A DNA stretch of 64,000 nt from Sporomusaceae bacterium UBA7701. Lineage in GTDB: Bacteria; Bacillota; Negativicutes; Sporomusales; UBA7701. Positions 1-7,942 of the stretch are shown piece by piece (position 1 is the stretch's first letter; each line of letters begins with the position of its first letter). A model generated the notes under the pieces. The model did no database searches and was not told the origin of the DNA. It saw nothing but the letters and a program-made list of their open reading frames with translations. Location of the stretch: positions 1 through 64,000 of the forward strand of contig DLGF01000012.1 in the NCBI GenBank assembly GCA_002482545.1, written 5' to 3'. Position numbers and translations under genes: made by a program.

Positions 1-211
1 CGTCGGCCCTCTTCAGCGATTAGACCGCTATAATCCTTGCTATTAATGGGAAATGCTAACAAGACTCGTCGCTTATACTATACCAAAGCCAGTCCGTTAT
101 TAATAATACCGAATATATCTTCCATCAATATATGAAAAGTATGTTTATTTGCAGCGGTTCGTCCCTGCGGCAGCTTACAGGCACTTCTGATCAATCTTCG
201 CGCGGACAAAC
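1..211. other. Non-coding stretch at window edge
   Basis: I see no gene-like frame, structured RNA or convincing promoter here. The stretch is AT-rich compared with the rest of the window. It lies downstream of the terminator of the SLH porin gene. Confidence 0.5.
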
Positions 212-249
212 GGAAGACTCCCGCCGGGGCGTCCCGGCGGGAGTCTTCC
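212..249 (-). terminator. Hairpin terminator of the SLH porin gene
   Basis: A 17-bp perfect stem (GGAAGACTCCCGCCGGG with its complement) encloses a GCGT loop. It lies 15 bases after the porin stop codon. The T-run on the minus strand is weak (GTTTGTC), but the stem is very stable. Confidence 0.75.
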
Positions 250-264
250 AGTAGCAGCTGGGTC

Positions 265-1428
265 TTAGAATTTGACGTTAACGGTAGCGCGAACGTTTTT
301 ACCAGCGTCTTTGATGTCTTGGTAAATTACATTCAGGTTGGTGTTCTTGGCGATGTTATTGTTGTATTCGTATTCCATGCCTTTGACATGGGAAGTCTGG
401 GACAGGGTGTAGAAGTCGTTCAGCTCGCTGATATTGCCGGCTTTGAAGTTGAGAGCGGAATCGTACGGCAGGGCGCCGGCTTCGATATCTTTGTAGCCAA
501 CGCTCAGGCCGGTTTTGCCGATACCGGCTTTAACCTGCCAGCCTTCAGCATTGTCGCTGTCGTTTTTAGCGTATTCGCCCGATACCTTGAGGCCAGGAAC
601 CAGATTGAAGCTGGTGCCTGCTGCATAGTAGTCTTTTTCGTCGAGGTTCAGGTAGGACAGGGTGATCGGTGCACCGACTTTGAAGCTGTATTGGGCGCCA
701 TAAGCATCCACATAGTTGTCTTTCATGTTTTGCTCTTTACCGCCGAATACAGTGAAGTCGCCGGCTTTGAGGGCAACACCGTTCAGAACCGCATTTCCTT
801 CACCGGCCAGCAGGCCTTGGCCGAGAGCAAAGTCTTGGCGGCCCACTTTGGCGTCGATGCTGCCGAGGCTGGTGGTCACATAAGCGTTGTCAATCGTAGC
901 TGTGCCGCTTCCACCGTCGAAAGTAGCGTTACCGCTGGTGAAACGGGCGTAGAGGCTCATGTCCGGGTTGATCTTGGCGGTAGCGCCGAGGCGGACACGG
1001 TATTCGGTTGCGTCGCCGTTGGTGTTGTCGTCGTTATCGGCGTTGTAGTAACGCACACGAGCGTCACCGCTGAACTTAACCATATCGTTTACTTGGCTTT
1101 GCAGTCCTTCCACCTTAACGCCGAGGTTGTTGAGTTCTTCGGCATATTCCTTGGACAGCTTGTCTACCAGGGCTTTTTGGTCAGTGTTCAGATCTTTGGT
1201 CATGGCTTGGGCGACGATTTGAGCCATTTCGTAGCGAGTTACGGTTTTGTCGCCGCGGAAGGTTCCGTCGCCATAACCGTCGATAACGCCGGCTTGCGCC
1301 AGTTGCTTAACTGCGTCATAGGCCCAGTGTTTGGCGGGAACGTCGGTGAACGGATTAGCGAAGGCCGGAACCGCCATAGCTACGGTGAGAGCAGTAGTGA
1401 CGGCGACTTTGAGAAGTCTCTTCTTCAT
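265..1428 (-). CDS. ompM: OmpM-type porin with SLH domain
   Basis: This 387-residue outer-membrane protein is expected to anchor the outer membrane to the cell wall and form a pore. Seen: a signal peptide ending near residue 24 (VPAFA), one S-layer homology domain at about 26-75 (FTDVPAKHWAYDAV, then a TRYEMA motif), a short coiled coil at about 80-118, and an alternating beta-strand region from about 119 to a terminal Phe (VNVKF). Known: in Negativicutes the SLH domain of OmpM binds polyamine-decorated peptidoglycan and the barrel sits in the outer membrane. The ATG is preceded by AAGGAGG. Its leader holds a segment complementary to that site (see 1437-1538). It is transcribed alone, at the far end of the outer-membrane cluster. 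Confidence 0.93.
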   Translation of the reverse strand: MKKRLLKVAVTTALTVAMAVPAFANPFTDVPAKHWAYDAVKQLAQAGVIDGYGDGTFRGDKTVTRYEMAQIVAQAMTKDLNTDQKALVDKLSKEYAEELNNLGVKVEGLQSQVNDMVKFSGDARVRYYNADNDDNTNGDATEYRVRLGATAKINPDMSLYARFTSGNATFDGGSGTATIDNAYVTTSLGSIDAKVGRQDFALGQGLLAGEGNAVLNGVALKAGDFTVFGGKEQNMKDNYVDAYGAQYSFKVGAPITLSYLNLDEKDYYAAGTSFNLVPGLKVSGEYAKNDSDNAEGWQVKAGIGKTGLSVGYKDIEAGALPYDSALNFKAGNISELNDFYTLSQTSHVKGMEYEYNNNIAKNTNLNVIYQDIKDAGKNVRATVNVKF

Positions 1429-1436
1429 GTAGGAAG

Positions 1437-1538
1437 CCTCCTTGTGTAAAATAGTGTTGGTTTGCGCGGGCGGCGTGCCGCCGGTATGCCCGGTGCCTTA
1501 CCAAGGAGGTCGCATCACGAGTGGCCATGTTTCCTCAT
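1437..1538 (-). promoter_or_regulatory. Leader of porin gene: mini-ORF and anti-Shine-Dalgarno
   Basis: On the minus strand the ribosome site CAAGGAGG (1444-1437) is exactly complementary to CCTCCTTG (1509-1502) 57 bases upstream. The loop between them contains a GC-rich hairpin (about 1469-1482). Just before the anti-site lies a mini-ORF at 1538-1515 (Met-Arg-Lys-His-Gly-His-Ser-stop), preceded by GGGAG at a normal distance. This layout would allow translational control, for example by ribosome stalling or temperature, but that is inference. Confidence 0.4.
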
Positions 1539-1572
1539 ATGCTTGCTCCCGGTTGACTATCCGGTCATTACC

Positions 1573-1590
1573 CCTGCCGCCTTCGGCAGG
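1573..1590. other. Small GC-rich hairpin in porin upstream region
   Basis: CCTGCCG and CGGCAGG pair around a CCTT loop. It has no clear T-run on the minus strand. It lies beside a 19-bp repeat copy and could be part of the leader or a protein-binding site. Confidence 0.35.
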
Positions 1591-1591
1591 C

Positions 1592-1610
1592 TTTAGTTAA
1601 CATAATTCTT
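1592..1610. repeat. 19-bp direct repeat, copy 1
   Basis: TTTAGTTAACATAATTCTT occurs here and again, identical, at 1710-1728. It contains a GTTAAC palindrome. The position upstream of the porin gene suggests a regulator-binding site, but no known operator was recognised. Confidence 0.6.
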
Positions 1611-1709
1611 CGTGACTTTCTTTTTTCCTGCCTGGTCGCTTGTTGTAAATCTTGGTATATCAAGCTTTCCAGGCTTTGACTGGCCAGTCACATCTTGTCA
1701 AAAAAATAA

Positions 1710-1728
1710 TTTAGTTAACATAATTCTT
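1710..1728. repeat. 19-bp direct repeat, copy 2
   Basis: Perfect copy of the repeat at 1592-1610, with starts 118 bp apart. Both copies have the same orientation relative to the porin gene. Confidence 0.6.
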
Positions 1729-1754
1729 TTGACGTTATACAATTTCGCCATCAA

Positions 1755-1985
1755 AATAAAGAATCCTTCCGTTCGGAAGGGATTCTGCGCCGGTAGATTC
1801 TGCCAGCCTGAAGACCGGTCGTTCCGCCGACTTGCGGCGCCAAAGCCGATCAAGAGAATTGCCTGGTGTCGCACCCGCAGCAGGTCTAAGCCCCAATACG
1901 TGCGCTAGGAATTTGAACCTGCTCCTCACGATTGCGTCCGCTCTATTGCGAGCTGTGACTTGTGAAGAGTACGGCAAGGCACAAA
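1755..1985 (-). ncRNA. Candidate structured RNA, family unknown
   Basis: About 200 bases lie between two minus-strand terminators: one at 1981-2015 and one at 1759-1786, the latter with stem GAATCCcTTCC, a GAAC loop and then TTTATTTT. On the minus strand the ends can pair (GCCGTA with TACCGGC, one bulge) and inner stems form (AGCAGGT with ACCTGCT, CGCCG with CGGCG). This resembles a long irregular hairpin of 6S-RNA type, but no consensus was recognised. An 80-codon frame also crosses the stretch without a good ribosome site or known domain, so a small protein cannot be excluded. Confidence 0.3.
1759..1786 (-). terminator. Intrinsic terminator after candidate RNA
   Basis: The stem pairs GAATCCTTCC with GGAAGGGATTC around GTTC, with one bulged base. 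It is followed on the minus strand by TTTATTTTG. This is a typical Rho-independent terminator. Confidence 0.75.
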
Positions 1986-2015
1986 AAAGAATCCTGCCGC
2001 TGGGGCAGGATTCTT
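1981..2015 (-). terminator. Intrinsic terminator after DUF3084 gene
   Basis: A 12-bp stem (AAGAATCCTGCC and complement) is followed by a TTTTTTG run on the minus strand. It lies 23 bases after the stop codon of the last gene in the lipopolysaccharide cluster and so probably ends that long transcript. Confidence 0.85.
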
Positions 2016-2037
2016 TATCAGGCTTCTTATCGGATTT

Positions 2038-3285
2038 TTACAAATCCCGGACCCGGATTTCAATTTCGAGCGGCCCGGAGGTATGGATAGCGGTTTTGGT
2101 GACCGCCGTGAGCTCCACTGGACCGTTGTGGCGCTTGACCTTATTGACCACATCATAGAGCTGCGCGCCACTCATGGCGCCAACCGACCCCCGGAGCGGG
2201 TCGCGCAGCACCCCTTGCTGGACCGCCTTGGCATTGACGCGCTGCAGGAACATGAGCACGACTTCCTCGGCCTGCTGGGAGGTCGCCCCGGCGTCCACAA
2301 TTTCCGAATAGACGACTTCGTCCGCCGCGTAAATAAGGCGGTTGGGAAATATCTCAATCCAGCCCGGCACTCGCTCGCCGTAAACCGAGTTGCCGAACGC
2401 GGATACGCGAACAATGACATCTTCCTTGGCTGCGGTAATTTGTTCGGCTTTCTTGGCGAAATTGTCCTGTCTGATCAGGAGCGCCTGCTGCGTTTTATCC
2501 GTAATACCCAGGCGGTTCAATATGGCCTGATTGGTGTCATACAGAATCTGCTGCAAAGTCGCAGTTGTTTCTTCCGGCGGCCGCCCGCCTTTGATCACCG
2601 TGGTGGAGAGCACTTCCCCGGCCTGGTAGATTACGTTGCCCTGCCGGACGGCCCGGAGGTTCTGGTCGAGCACGGCGGCAACCTGATTGAGTTCATCGAT
2701 ATCTTTCTGCAACTGGCTCTTGGATTCGTTCAGCGAAGCGACACGGTCGTCCAATTCGGCCTTGGTGGCCTGCAGGGAGGCAATTTCGCCCTGCGCTTTG
2801 TTCAAATCGGTCTGCGCCAAAGTATAGTCGTGCTGCACCTGAGCAAGGGCCTGCGTAATACGGTCCCGCTCGCCGGTCACGCTCGCCAGTTCACCGGTCA
2901 CTGCGGTAAGCTTGGCTGAAGTCTCCTGGATTTTTGCGGTGAGAGTCGCGTATTCTTTGGTTTTGGCTTCCAGCTCCGCCCGGCTGGCTTCCAATTCGCT
3001 GTTTTTGGCCGAAACCTCCTGGGTGAGTCCGGTGAGCTGAGCCTTCAGCGCCTCCATGCCGAAGAGCGCCGTCCGCACGTCCTGCGAAACCAGGCTCAGG
3101 ACGCCAAGCGTCGAGGCGGCAATGACAATGCCGGTGACGATGGTAACCAATATGGACGTATGCTTAGGCCGCAGGCCAAAAATCGTCAGCTTGCGTTTAC
3201 CGATTTTGGTACCCAGTTTATCACCGATATAGGCGATGATTCCGCCCATAACGGCCAGAACCGCGATAAGCGCCAATCCGTACAC
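2038..3285 (-). CDS. DUF3084 domain protein, membrane-anchored coiled coil
   Basis: A 415-residue protein of the DUF3084 family, known from cyanobacteria and diderm Firmicutes, of unknown function. Seen: two N-terminal membrane segments (about 3-23 and 45-67) separated by a short basic loop, then a long coiled coil (about 75-215, rich in Glu, Leu, Ala, Gln), then a mixed alpha/beta domain with PGWIEIFPNRLIY at about 310-325. The GTG start has a strong GGGGAGGAGGGG site. It is the last gene of the lpx-kds-lpt series, 65 bases after the LptF/G permease, and is followed by a terminator. Its place suggests an envelope role, perhaps with the Lpt bridge; this is inference. Confidence 0.85.
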   Translation of the reverse strand: MYGLALIAVLAVMGGIIAYIGDKLGTKIGKRKLTIFGLRPKHTSILVTIVTGIVIAASTLGVLSLVSQDVRTALFGMEALKAQLTGLTQEVSAKNSELEASRAELEAKTKEYATLTAKIQETSAKLTAVTGELASVTGERDRITQALAQVQHDYTLAQTDLNKAQGEIASLQATKAELDDRVASLNESKSQLQKDIDELNQVAAVLDQNLRAVRQGNVIYQAGEVLSTTVIKGGRPPEETTATLQQILYDTNQAILNRLGITDKTQQALLIRQDNFAKKAEQITAAKEDVIVRVSAFGNSVYGERVPGWIEIFPNRLIYAADEVVYSEIVDAGATSQQAEEVVLMFLQRVNAKAVQQGVLRDPLRGSVGAMSGAQLYDVVNKVKRHNGPVELTAVTKTAIHTSGPLEIEIRVRDL

Positions 3286-3350
3286 GATACCCCTCCTCCC
3301 CTTACTCTATTGCGGAAGCTCCCGCCAGTTGTCCCGAGGCTCTCTATTTA

Positions 3351-4436
3351 TCAGGATGCTTTGCGGATCAGGAAAAAGCCTGCGGCAATGCCAAGGATAT
3401 TCGGAAGCCACGCCGCCAGCACGACCGGAATGACCCCGCCCTGCCCCAGCGCTGTGGTGACCGTCATGATCGAATAGTAGATAAAAATGACGATAATGCT
3501 GATGCCCATGCCAATGGACGAACTGGAGCGGTGGGGCTGCAGTCCGAGCGGCGTCCCGATCAAGGCGAAGACGAAGCTTGCCATCGGAATGGCCAGGCGC
3601 TGATGCAGTTCGACCTCATAGGAGCTGCTTTTTACAAATTCCCGCTTGAGGGCTTTGATATGCTGCTTCAATTCCTTGATGGTCATTTCCTCCGGTTTTT
3701 TCTGTTCCCGGGAAATCGCCGTGGGATTTTTGTCAATCGGCATGATCTGCTCGGTAAAGTGCATGCTCCGCTCCAGAGTCCCCTCCGGAGTCAGGTCATA
3801 AATAATGCCGTTGAACATCGTCCATTGGTTTTTGTCCCATATTGCCTTTTCGGCATTTTCAACCCGCACCAGACGGTCATTTTCAAAATCCTGGATGGTG
3901 ACGGCGTACATGGTGCTGGTGTTTTCGTCAAATTTGCGGGCGTAGGTAAGACGCTCGATGCTCTCACCGTTGACATCCTTGATTACGATGTGTTCCTGAG
4001 AACGCGGTTTGGTATTTTTCTCAATCTCATAGCGCACGGTATTATTATAAGCGGCGTTGGCCGCCGGGACCACCAGTTCATTGAAAGCGGTGGCGAACAG
4101 GCTTGTAAACAGGGCGACGATAAATACCGGAGCCGCCAGGCGGTAAAAGCTGAGGCCGCCTGATTTCATCGCCGTGATCTCGCTGGAACCGGACAGGCGG
4201 CCGAAGGAGAGCAGCGAAGCCAGCAGCATCGACATGGGAAAGGTCAGTACGACAATGGCCGGCAGGCTATAGAGGAAAAGCTTGATGACCGTAGCGGCCG
4301 ATGCGCCGTATTTCGTAATATATTGGGCCAAGCGGAAGAGCGTGCTTGTGCCGATAAATATGCTGGAGAAGGCGCAGATTCCGAAGATAAACGGACCCAG
4401 TAGTTCTTTGATGATATACTTGTCTAATATGCGCAT
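3351..4436 (-). CDS. LptF/LptG family lipopolysaccharide export permease
   Basis: A 361-residue YjgP/YjgQ family inner-membrane subunit of the LptBFG transporter, which extracts lipopolysaccharide from the inner membrane and passes it to LptC. Seen: N-terminal LDKYIIKELLGPF typical of the family, about three N-terminal and three C-terminal membrane helices, and a periplasmic beta-jellyroll between about 125 and 265. Only one LptF/G gene is in the window, although the classical complex is an LptF-LptG heterodimer. Either a homodimer is used or the partner is elsewhere. It follows lptB by about 55 bases. Confidence 0.92.
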   Translation of the reverse strand: MRILDKYIIKELLGPFIFGICAFSSIFIGTSTLFRLAQYITKYGASAATVIKLFLYSLPAIVVLTFPMSMLLASLLSFGRLSGSSEITAMKSGGLSFYRLAAPVFIVALFTSLFATAFNELVVPAANAAYNNTVRYEIEKNTKPRSQEHIVIKDVNGESIERLTYARKFDENTSTMYAVTIQDFENDRLVRVENAEKAIWDKNQWTMFNGIIYDLTPEGTLERSMHFTEQIMPIDKNPTAISREQKKPEEMTIKELKQHIKALKREFVKSSSYEVELHQRLAIPMASFVFALIGTPLGLQPHRSSSSIGMGISIIVIFIYYSIMTVTTALGQGGVIPVVLAAWLPNILGIAAGFFLIRKAS

Positions 4437-4492
4437 GTACTACCCCTAGCGCGGCCGCGCAAGGCGCCCTGGCGGCCGTAGATTTCGACTTC

Positions 4493-5218
4493 TTACAGGC
4501 TGAACTTGTCCCCCAGATAAAACTTGCGGGCCATCTCGTTATTGGCGATGGTTTCCCTGTCCCCGGAAATCAGGATTTGGCCTTCATTCAATATATAAGC
4601 ATGATCGACAATGCTGAGGGTTTCCCGGACATTGTGGTCGGTGATCAGCACCCCGATCCCCCGTTCCCGGAGATAGCCGATAATCTCCTGAATATCAGCC
4701 ACCGCGATCGGGTCAACTCCGGCAAAGGGCTCATCCAGCAGGATGAAGGCCGGATCGGTGGCCAGGGCGCGGGCGATCTCCACGCGCCGCCGTTCCCCGC
4801 CGGACAGCTGCGACCCCTGACGGTCGCGAACGTGAGCGACACGAAGCTCCTCCAGCAGTTCTTCCGCTTTTTCCCTCCGCTGGGCCGGGGTTAGGTTATC
4901 TTTAATTTCCAGAATTGCCATCAGATTTTCCTCTACCGAAAGTTTCCGGAAAATCGACGGTTCCTGCGGCAAATAACCAAGGCCGAATTTCGACCGCTGA
5001 TACATCGGCAGCCTGGTGACATCCTCGCCGTTAATGAAGATTTTCCCCCCATCCGGCCGCTCCAAGCCGACAATCATATAAAACGTCGTGGTCTTGCCGG
5101 CACCGTTGGGCCCCAGGAGCCCGACCACCCGGCCCTGATCCACCCGCAGGCTGACGCCGTCAACCACGTTTCGGCCTTTATAGGTTTTTACCAACTGAGT
5201 TGTTTCTATATACATCAT
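4493..5218 (-). CDS. lptB: LptB, lipopolysaccharide export ATPase
   Basis: A 241-residue cytoplasmic ABC ATPase that powers lipopolysaccharide extraction. Seen: Walker A GPNGAGKTT at about 36-44, a Q-loop in YLPQEPSIFRKL, signature LSGGERRRVEIARAL, Walker B ILLDEPFAGVDP, and the switch His in LITDHNVRETL. The LPQEPSIFRKL and LSGGERRRVEI forms are characteristic of LptB rather than other ABC ATPases. It lies 12 bases after the OstA-domain gene, in an lptC-lptA-lptB-lptF order. Confidence 0.96.
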   Translation of the reverse strand: MMYIETTQLVKTYKGRNVVDGVSLRVDQGRVVGLLGPNGAGKTTTFYMIVGLERPDGGKIFINGEDVTRLPMYQRSKFGLGYLPQEPSIFRKLSVEENLMAILEIKDNLTPAQRREKAEELLEELRVAHVRDRQGSQLSGGERRRVEIARALATDPAFILLDEPFAGVDPIAVADIQEIIGYLRERGIGVLITDHNVRETLSIVDHAYILNEGQILISGDRETIANNEMARKFYLGDKFSL

Positions 5219-5230
5219 GGTCGCCCCTTA

Positions 5231-5950
5231 TTATTGCGGCTGAATGGTGAGCTGGGACCGGCCTTGGGCGTCCACAGTCTTATCATCGAGATAAATGGTT
5301 AGCGTCTTGCCGGTAAGAACGTTACCATCCTGTACGGCCCGGGCGTTGCCCGACAACACGGCCTTGCCCTGACCATTGGCCCTGGCGCCGTAGTATACAA
5401 CCTGCTCCGATGTGGCATCCAGCTTGCGCGGCTCGCTGACAATGTGGACATTGCCCACCCCTACGGCTCGGTCTTCATTGTGGAAAGCTTCCATCCGGTC
5501 GGCGGTCATGACGCCGTCCGGCATGGTCAGGCGGCTGCCGCCGGTGACGACTGAATATTGTTTGTCGACCCAGTGCTCAATTTTCGGCCCCGCCAGCGTA
5601 TCCTCCCCTTTGGTCAGCAGCGCCCCGCCGCTGGCCACAAGATAGTTGTCATTGTAGGATCTGACTTCAGGCGCGGTAAGGGTGGTATCTTCCTGGACCA
5701 CCTTTACTCCGCCGGTGACATACGCTTCTTTGCTCTTCGTGTTATACTCGGCGCTGGCTCCGGTGAGCACCGCCTTATCCCGGGTAAGTGTCACCACTCC
5801 GCCCTGAGCGGTCATGATCCCGGTTTTCGCATCGTACTCAATGGTATCGGCCGACAACTCGACCGACCCGGACGTCTGGGCGGAAATGCCCGTAACCAGT
5901 CCTAAGGACAGCAGCACGGCGAGCAGAGTAATCCCTAGTTTGCGGTTCAT
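5231..5950 (-). CDS. lptA: LptA-like periplasmic OstA-domain protein
   Basis: A 239-residue secreted protein with a cleavable signal peptide ending near residue 24 (GISAQ). Repeated short beta-strands of the OstA/LptA fold follow, with recurring units like IEYDAKTGIMTAQGGV and AEYNTKSKEAYVTGGV. Known: LptA subunits stack into the periplasmic bridge that carries lipopolysaccharide to LptD. At about 215 mature residues it is longer than E. coli LptA, so fewer copies may be needed. It overlaps lptC by 4 bases. Confidence 0.9.
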   Translation of the reverse strand: MNRKLGITLLAVLLSLGLVTGISAQTSGSVELSADTIEYDAKTGIMTAQGGVVTLTRDKAVLTGASAEYNTKSKEAYVTGGVKVVQEDTTLTAPEVRSYNDNYLVASGGALLTKGEDTLAGPKIEHWVDKQYSVVTGGSRLTMPDGVMTADRMEAFHNEDRAVGVGNVHIVSEPRKLDATSEQVVYYGARANGQGKAVLSGNARAVQDGNVLTGKTLTIYLDDKTVDAQGRSQLTIQPQ

Positions 5951-6501
5951 CGCGCGGTCCCTCCTTTTACTACACGGGCGTTGCCCTGAACTTTCGTCTT
6001 TTCCATATCGGCGTCGGTCTCGATTTGCTCTCCGGTCAGGACGGTATCCTCCCTGGTCAGGGTAATGCCGCCGGTCCCGTAAAACATTCTATCTTTTGCT
6101 TCCCAGCGCGCCAAAGGGGCGGTGAAAACCGCTCCGTCGCTGGAGGTAGCCTTAATGTCGCCTTCCATCGTAATATTTTTGGTTTTGGTATCGAAATTGG
6201 CCTGCCGTGCAATTACTTCGATCCTGGTACCGTTCTCCCGGTACAGCGTCCCCTTGAAATTAATTAATTGGACTTTCTCGCCTTTTGGGTCGACCAGCAG
6301 CGTTTCGGCGGAAAGCTCCCACAGCTTTTTACCGTTATCCTGCTCGATGATCGAACTTCCCGAGAACTGGATGTTCGCCGGTGCGCTTTGCGGCTCCTTT
6401 CCGGGCGGCGGAGCCAACGCTTCTTCCCTGAGGAAGTAGTAAAGTCCCCCCGCCAACAGTAGCAGGACACAGGCGATTGCTGCCCATCTGGTTTTTTTCA
6501 T
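5947..6501 (-). CDS. lptC: LptC, lipopolysaccharide export periplasmic anchor
   Basis: A 184-residue bitopic protein: one N-terminal membrane helix (about 7-24) and a periplasmic LptC beta-jellyroll (about 45-180) with alternating strands such as KLWELSAETLLVD and GTRIEVIARQANFD. LptC receives lipopolysaccharide from LptBFG and passes it to LptA. It overlaps the upstream acyltransferase by 4 bases and the downstream lptA by 4 bases, so the genes are translationally coupled. Confidence 0.9.
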   Translation of the reverse strand: MKKTRWAAIACVLLLLAGGLYYFLREEALAPPPGKEPQSAPANIQFSGSSIIEQDNGKKLWELSAETLLVDPKGEKVQLINFKGTLYRENGTRIEVIARQANFDTKTKNITMEGDIKATSSDGAVFTAPLARWEAKDRMFYGTGGITLTREDTVLTGEQIETDADMEKTKVQGNARVVKGGTAR

Positions 6502-7385
6502 GCCTGTTCACCTGCCCATTTTGTATTCCAACGCTTCTGAAACCACAGCCATTCGTCGGGATAGGACCGAATGGTCTGCTCGATGATCTTCGTAGTATAA
6601 GCGACAAAATTGCGGCAATCTGTTGCGGGATCGTTTCCTGGAACAAAACGGAACGCCGGTCCTACAATAATCCGGTGGCCACCCTCGGGCCGCCGGACAA
6701 TGAAGGCCGGAACCACCGGAACTTCGAATTTGCGGGCAAAAGTGGCCAAGCCCGCCGGAGACGACGCCGGCTTCCCCAGAAACTCCACAAAAATTCCATT
6801 GGGGCCGGCATCCTGATCCGAAAAAAAACCAAGCACCCGTCCCTTTTTGAGAGCTTTGGCCGCCGCGACCAGTTCGGTGGTGCCCCGGCTAAAAATCTCT
6901 ATGCCGACCTTTTGCCGTATTTCGTTCAGAATCCGGGTATGCTGGTCGTTCGGTTGCCGCTTGACGATACTGGCGACAGGAAAACCATACATCGCCAGTC
7001 CGGCCCCCAGCCACTCCCAATTGCCGATATGCGCCGTCAAAACAGCCACGCCTTTACCTTCGGCCACAGCGGCATCAAGGTAATGGCGATTTTCAATTTC
7101 AACATACTGTTCCATGGTCGCCGGAGTCAAAGCCGGCAGATACATGACTTCCAAAAGGGTTTGACCCAATTTGATGAATAACCTGCGGATGATTTGTTCC
7201 GCCTCGCCCTGCGGGACGCCCAACCGTTCCTTAATCTGGAGCAAGGCGCGCTCGCGCTGCCGACCGGCCAGTCGATAATAAATCCGGCCAAGTATTTTCC
7301 CCAGGGCAAGTATCCAGGAATAGGGCAACAGGCAAACCAGACGACTAGTGATTTTGAGAAAGAAGTATTGCCAAGAACTCTTCAC
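6498..7385 (-). CDS. lpxL: Lipid A biosynthesis acyltransferase (LpxL/HtrB family)
   Basis: A 295-residue late acyltransferase that adds a secondary acyl chain to Kdo-lipid A at the inner membrane. Seen: the catalytic H-x4-E motif in TAHIGNWEWLG (about 119-129), an SIVKRQPND segment, GRVLGFFSDQDAG, and an amphipathic N-terminus. The GTG start has a GGGGGG-rich site. A second family member lies at 22528-23409, so the two probably add different chains, as LpxL and LpxM do in E. coli. Confidence 0.92.
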   Translation of the reverse strand: MKSSWQYFFLKITSRLVCLLPYSWILALGKILGRIYYRLAGRQRERALLQIKERLGVPQGEAEQIIRRLFIKLGQTLLEVMYLPALTPATMEQYVEIENRHYLDAAVAEGKGVAVLTAHIGNWEWLGAGLAMYGFPVASIVKRQPNDQHTRILNEIRQKVGIEIFSRGTTELVAAAKALKKGRVLGFFSDQDAGPNGIFVEFLGKPASSPAGLATFARKFEVPVVPAFIVRRPEGGHRIIVGPAFRFVPGNDPATDCRNFVAYTTKIIEQTIRSYPDEWLWFQKRWNTKWAGEQA

Positions 7386-7396
7386 CGTTCGCCCCC

Positions 7397-7942
7397 CTAT
7401 TGCTTAGTCACCCCACTATCCGGGTGCTGGTAACTTTCAACGACCCAATCCCATTTTCCCTGGGCCTTGAGCACTAATTCGACAACTTCCCGCACCGCTC
7501 CTTGTCCACCTTCACGGGTGGTGACGTAGTGGGCGGCAGCCTTGACTTCAACGGCGGCATTGGCCACAGCGCAGGCCAGTCCGACGCGGAGCATCACCGC
7601 CAGGTCATTCAGGTCGTCCCCGATATAACAAATCTCTTCAAGTGCCAGGCCGAATTTTACCGCCAGTTCTTCCAGGCGCGCCACTTTATCCATCGCCCCC
7701 TGGCAAACCTCCGTGATGTTGAGTTCAACACCGCGGCGCCGCACCATTTCGCTCTCCCTGCCGGTGATAACGGCAGTCTTCAAGCCAGCCCGGTGGGCCG
7801 CAGTAATGCCCAGGCCGTCGTGGACGTGAAAAACCTTCATCGCCTCACCGTCCGGACCGAAAACAAGCTGGCCGCCGGTAAGCACTCCATCGACATCCAG
7901 GACCAGCAGTTTTATTTTTTGCGCCTGGGTCCCAGTTTTCAT
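7397..7942 (-). CDS. kdsC: KdsC, Kdo-8-phosphate phosphatase
   Basis: A 181-residue HAD-superfamily phosphatase that removes phosphate from 3-deoxy-D-manno-octulosonate 8-phosphate. Seen: motif I LLVLDVDGVLTGG with the nucleophile and acid Asp (about 13-25), motif II VITGRES, and motif III with CYIGDDLNDLAVM near 107-119. The tetramer-forming short HAD type without a cap fits KdsC. Its ATG overlaps the kdsD stop codon (TAATG). Confidence 0.94.
   Translation of the reverse strand: MKTGTQAQKIKLLVLDVDGVLTGGQLVFGPDGEAMKVFHVHDGLGITAAHRAGLKTAVITGRESEMVRRRGVELNITEVCQGAMDKVARLEELAVKFGLALEEICYIGDDLNDLAVMLRVGLACAVANAAVEVKAAAHYVTTREGGQGAVREVVELVLKAQGKWDWVVESYQHPDSGVTKQ

Noticed and set aside
1840..1920. 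GGTTCAAATTCC on the minus strand, resembling a tRNA T-loop
   Set aside because: The flanking bases do not form a T-stem, and no acceptor, D or anticodon arms could be placed.
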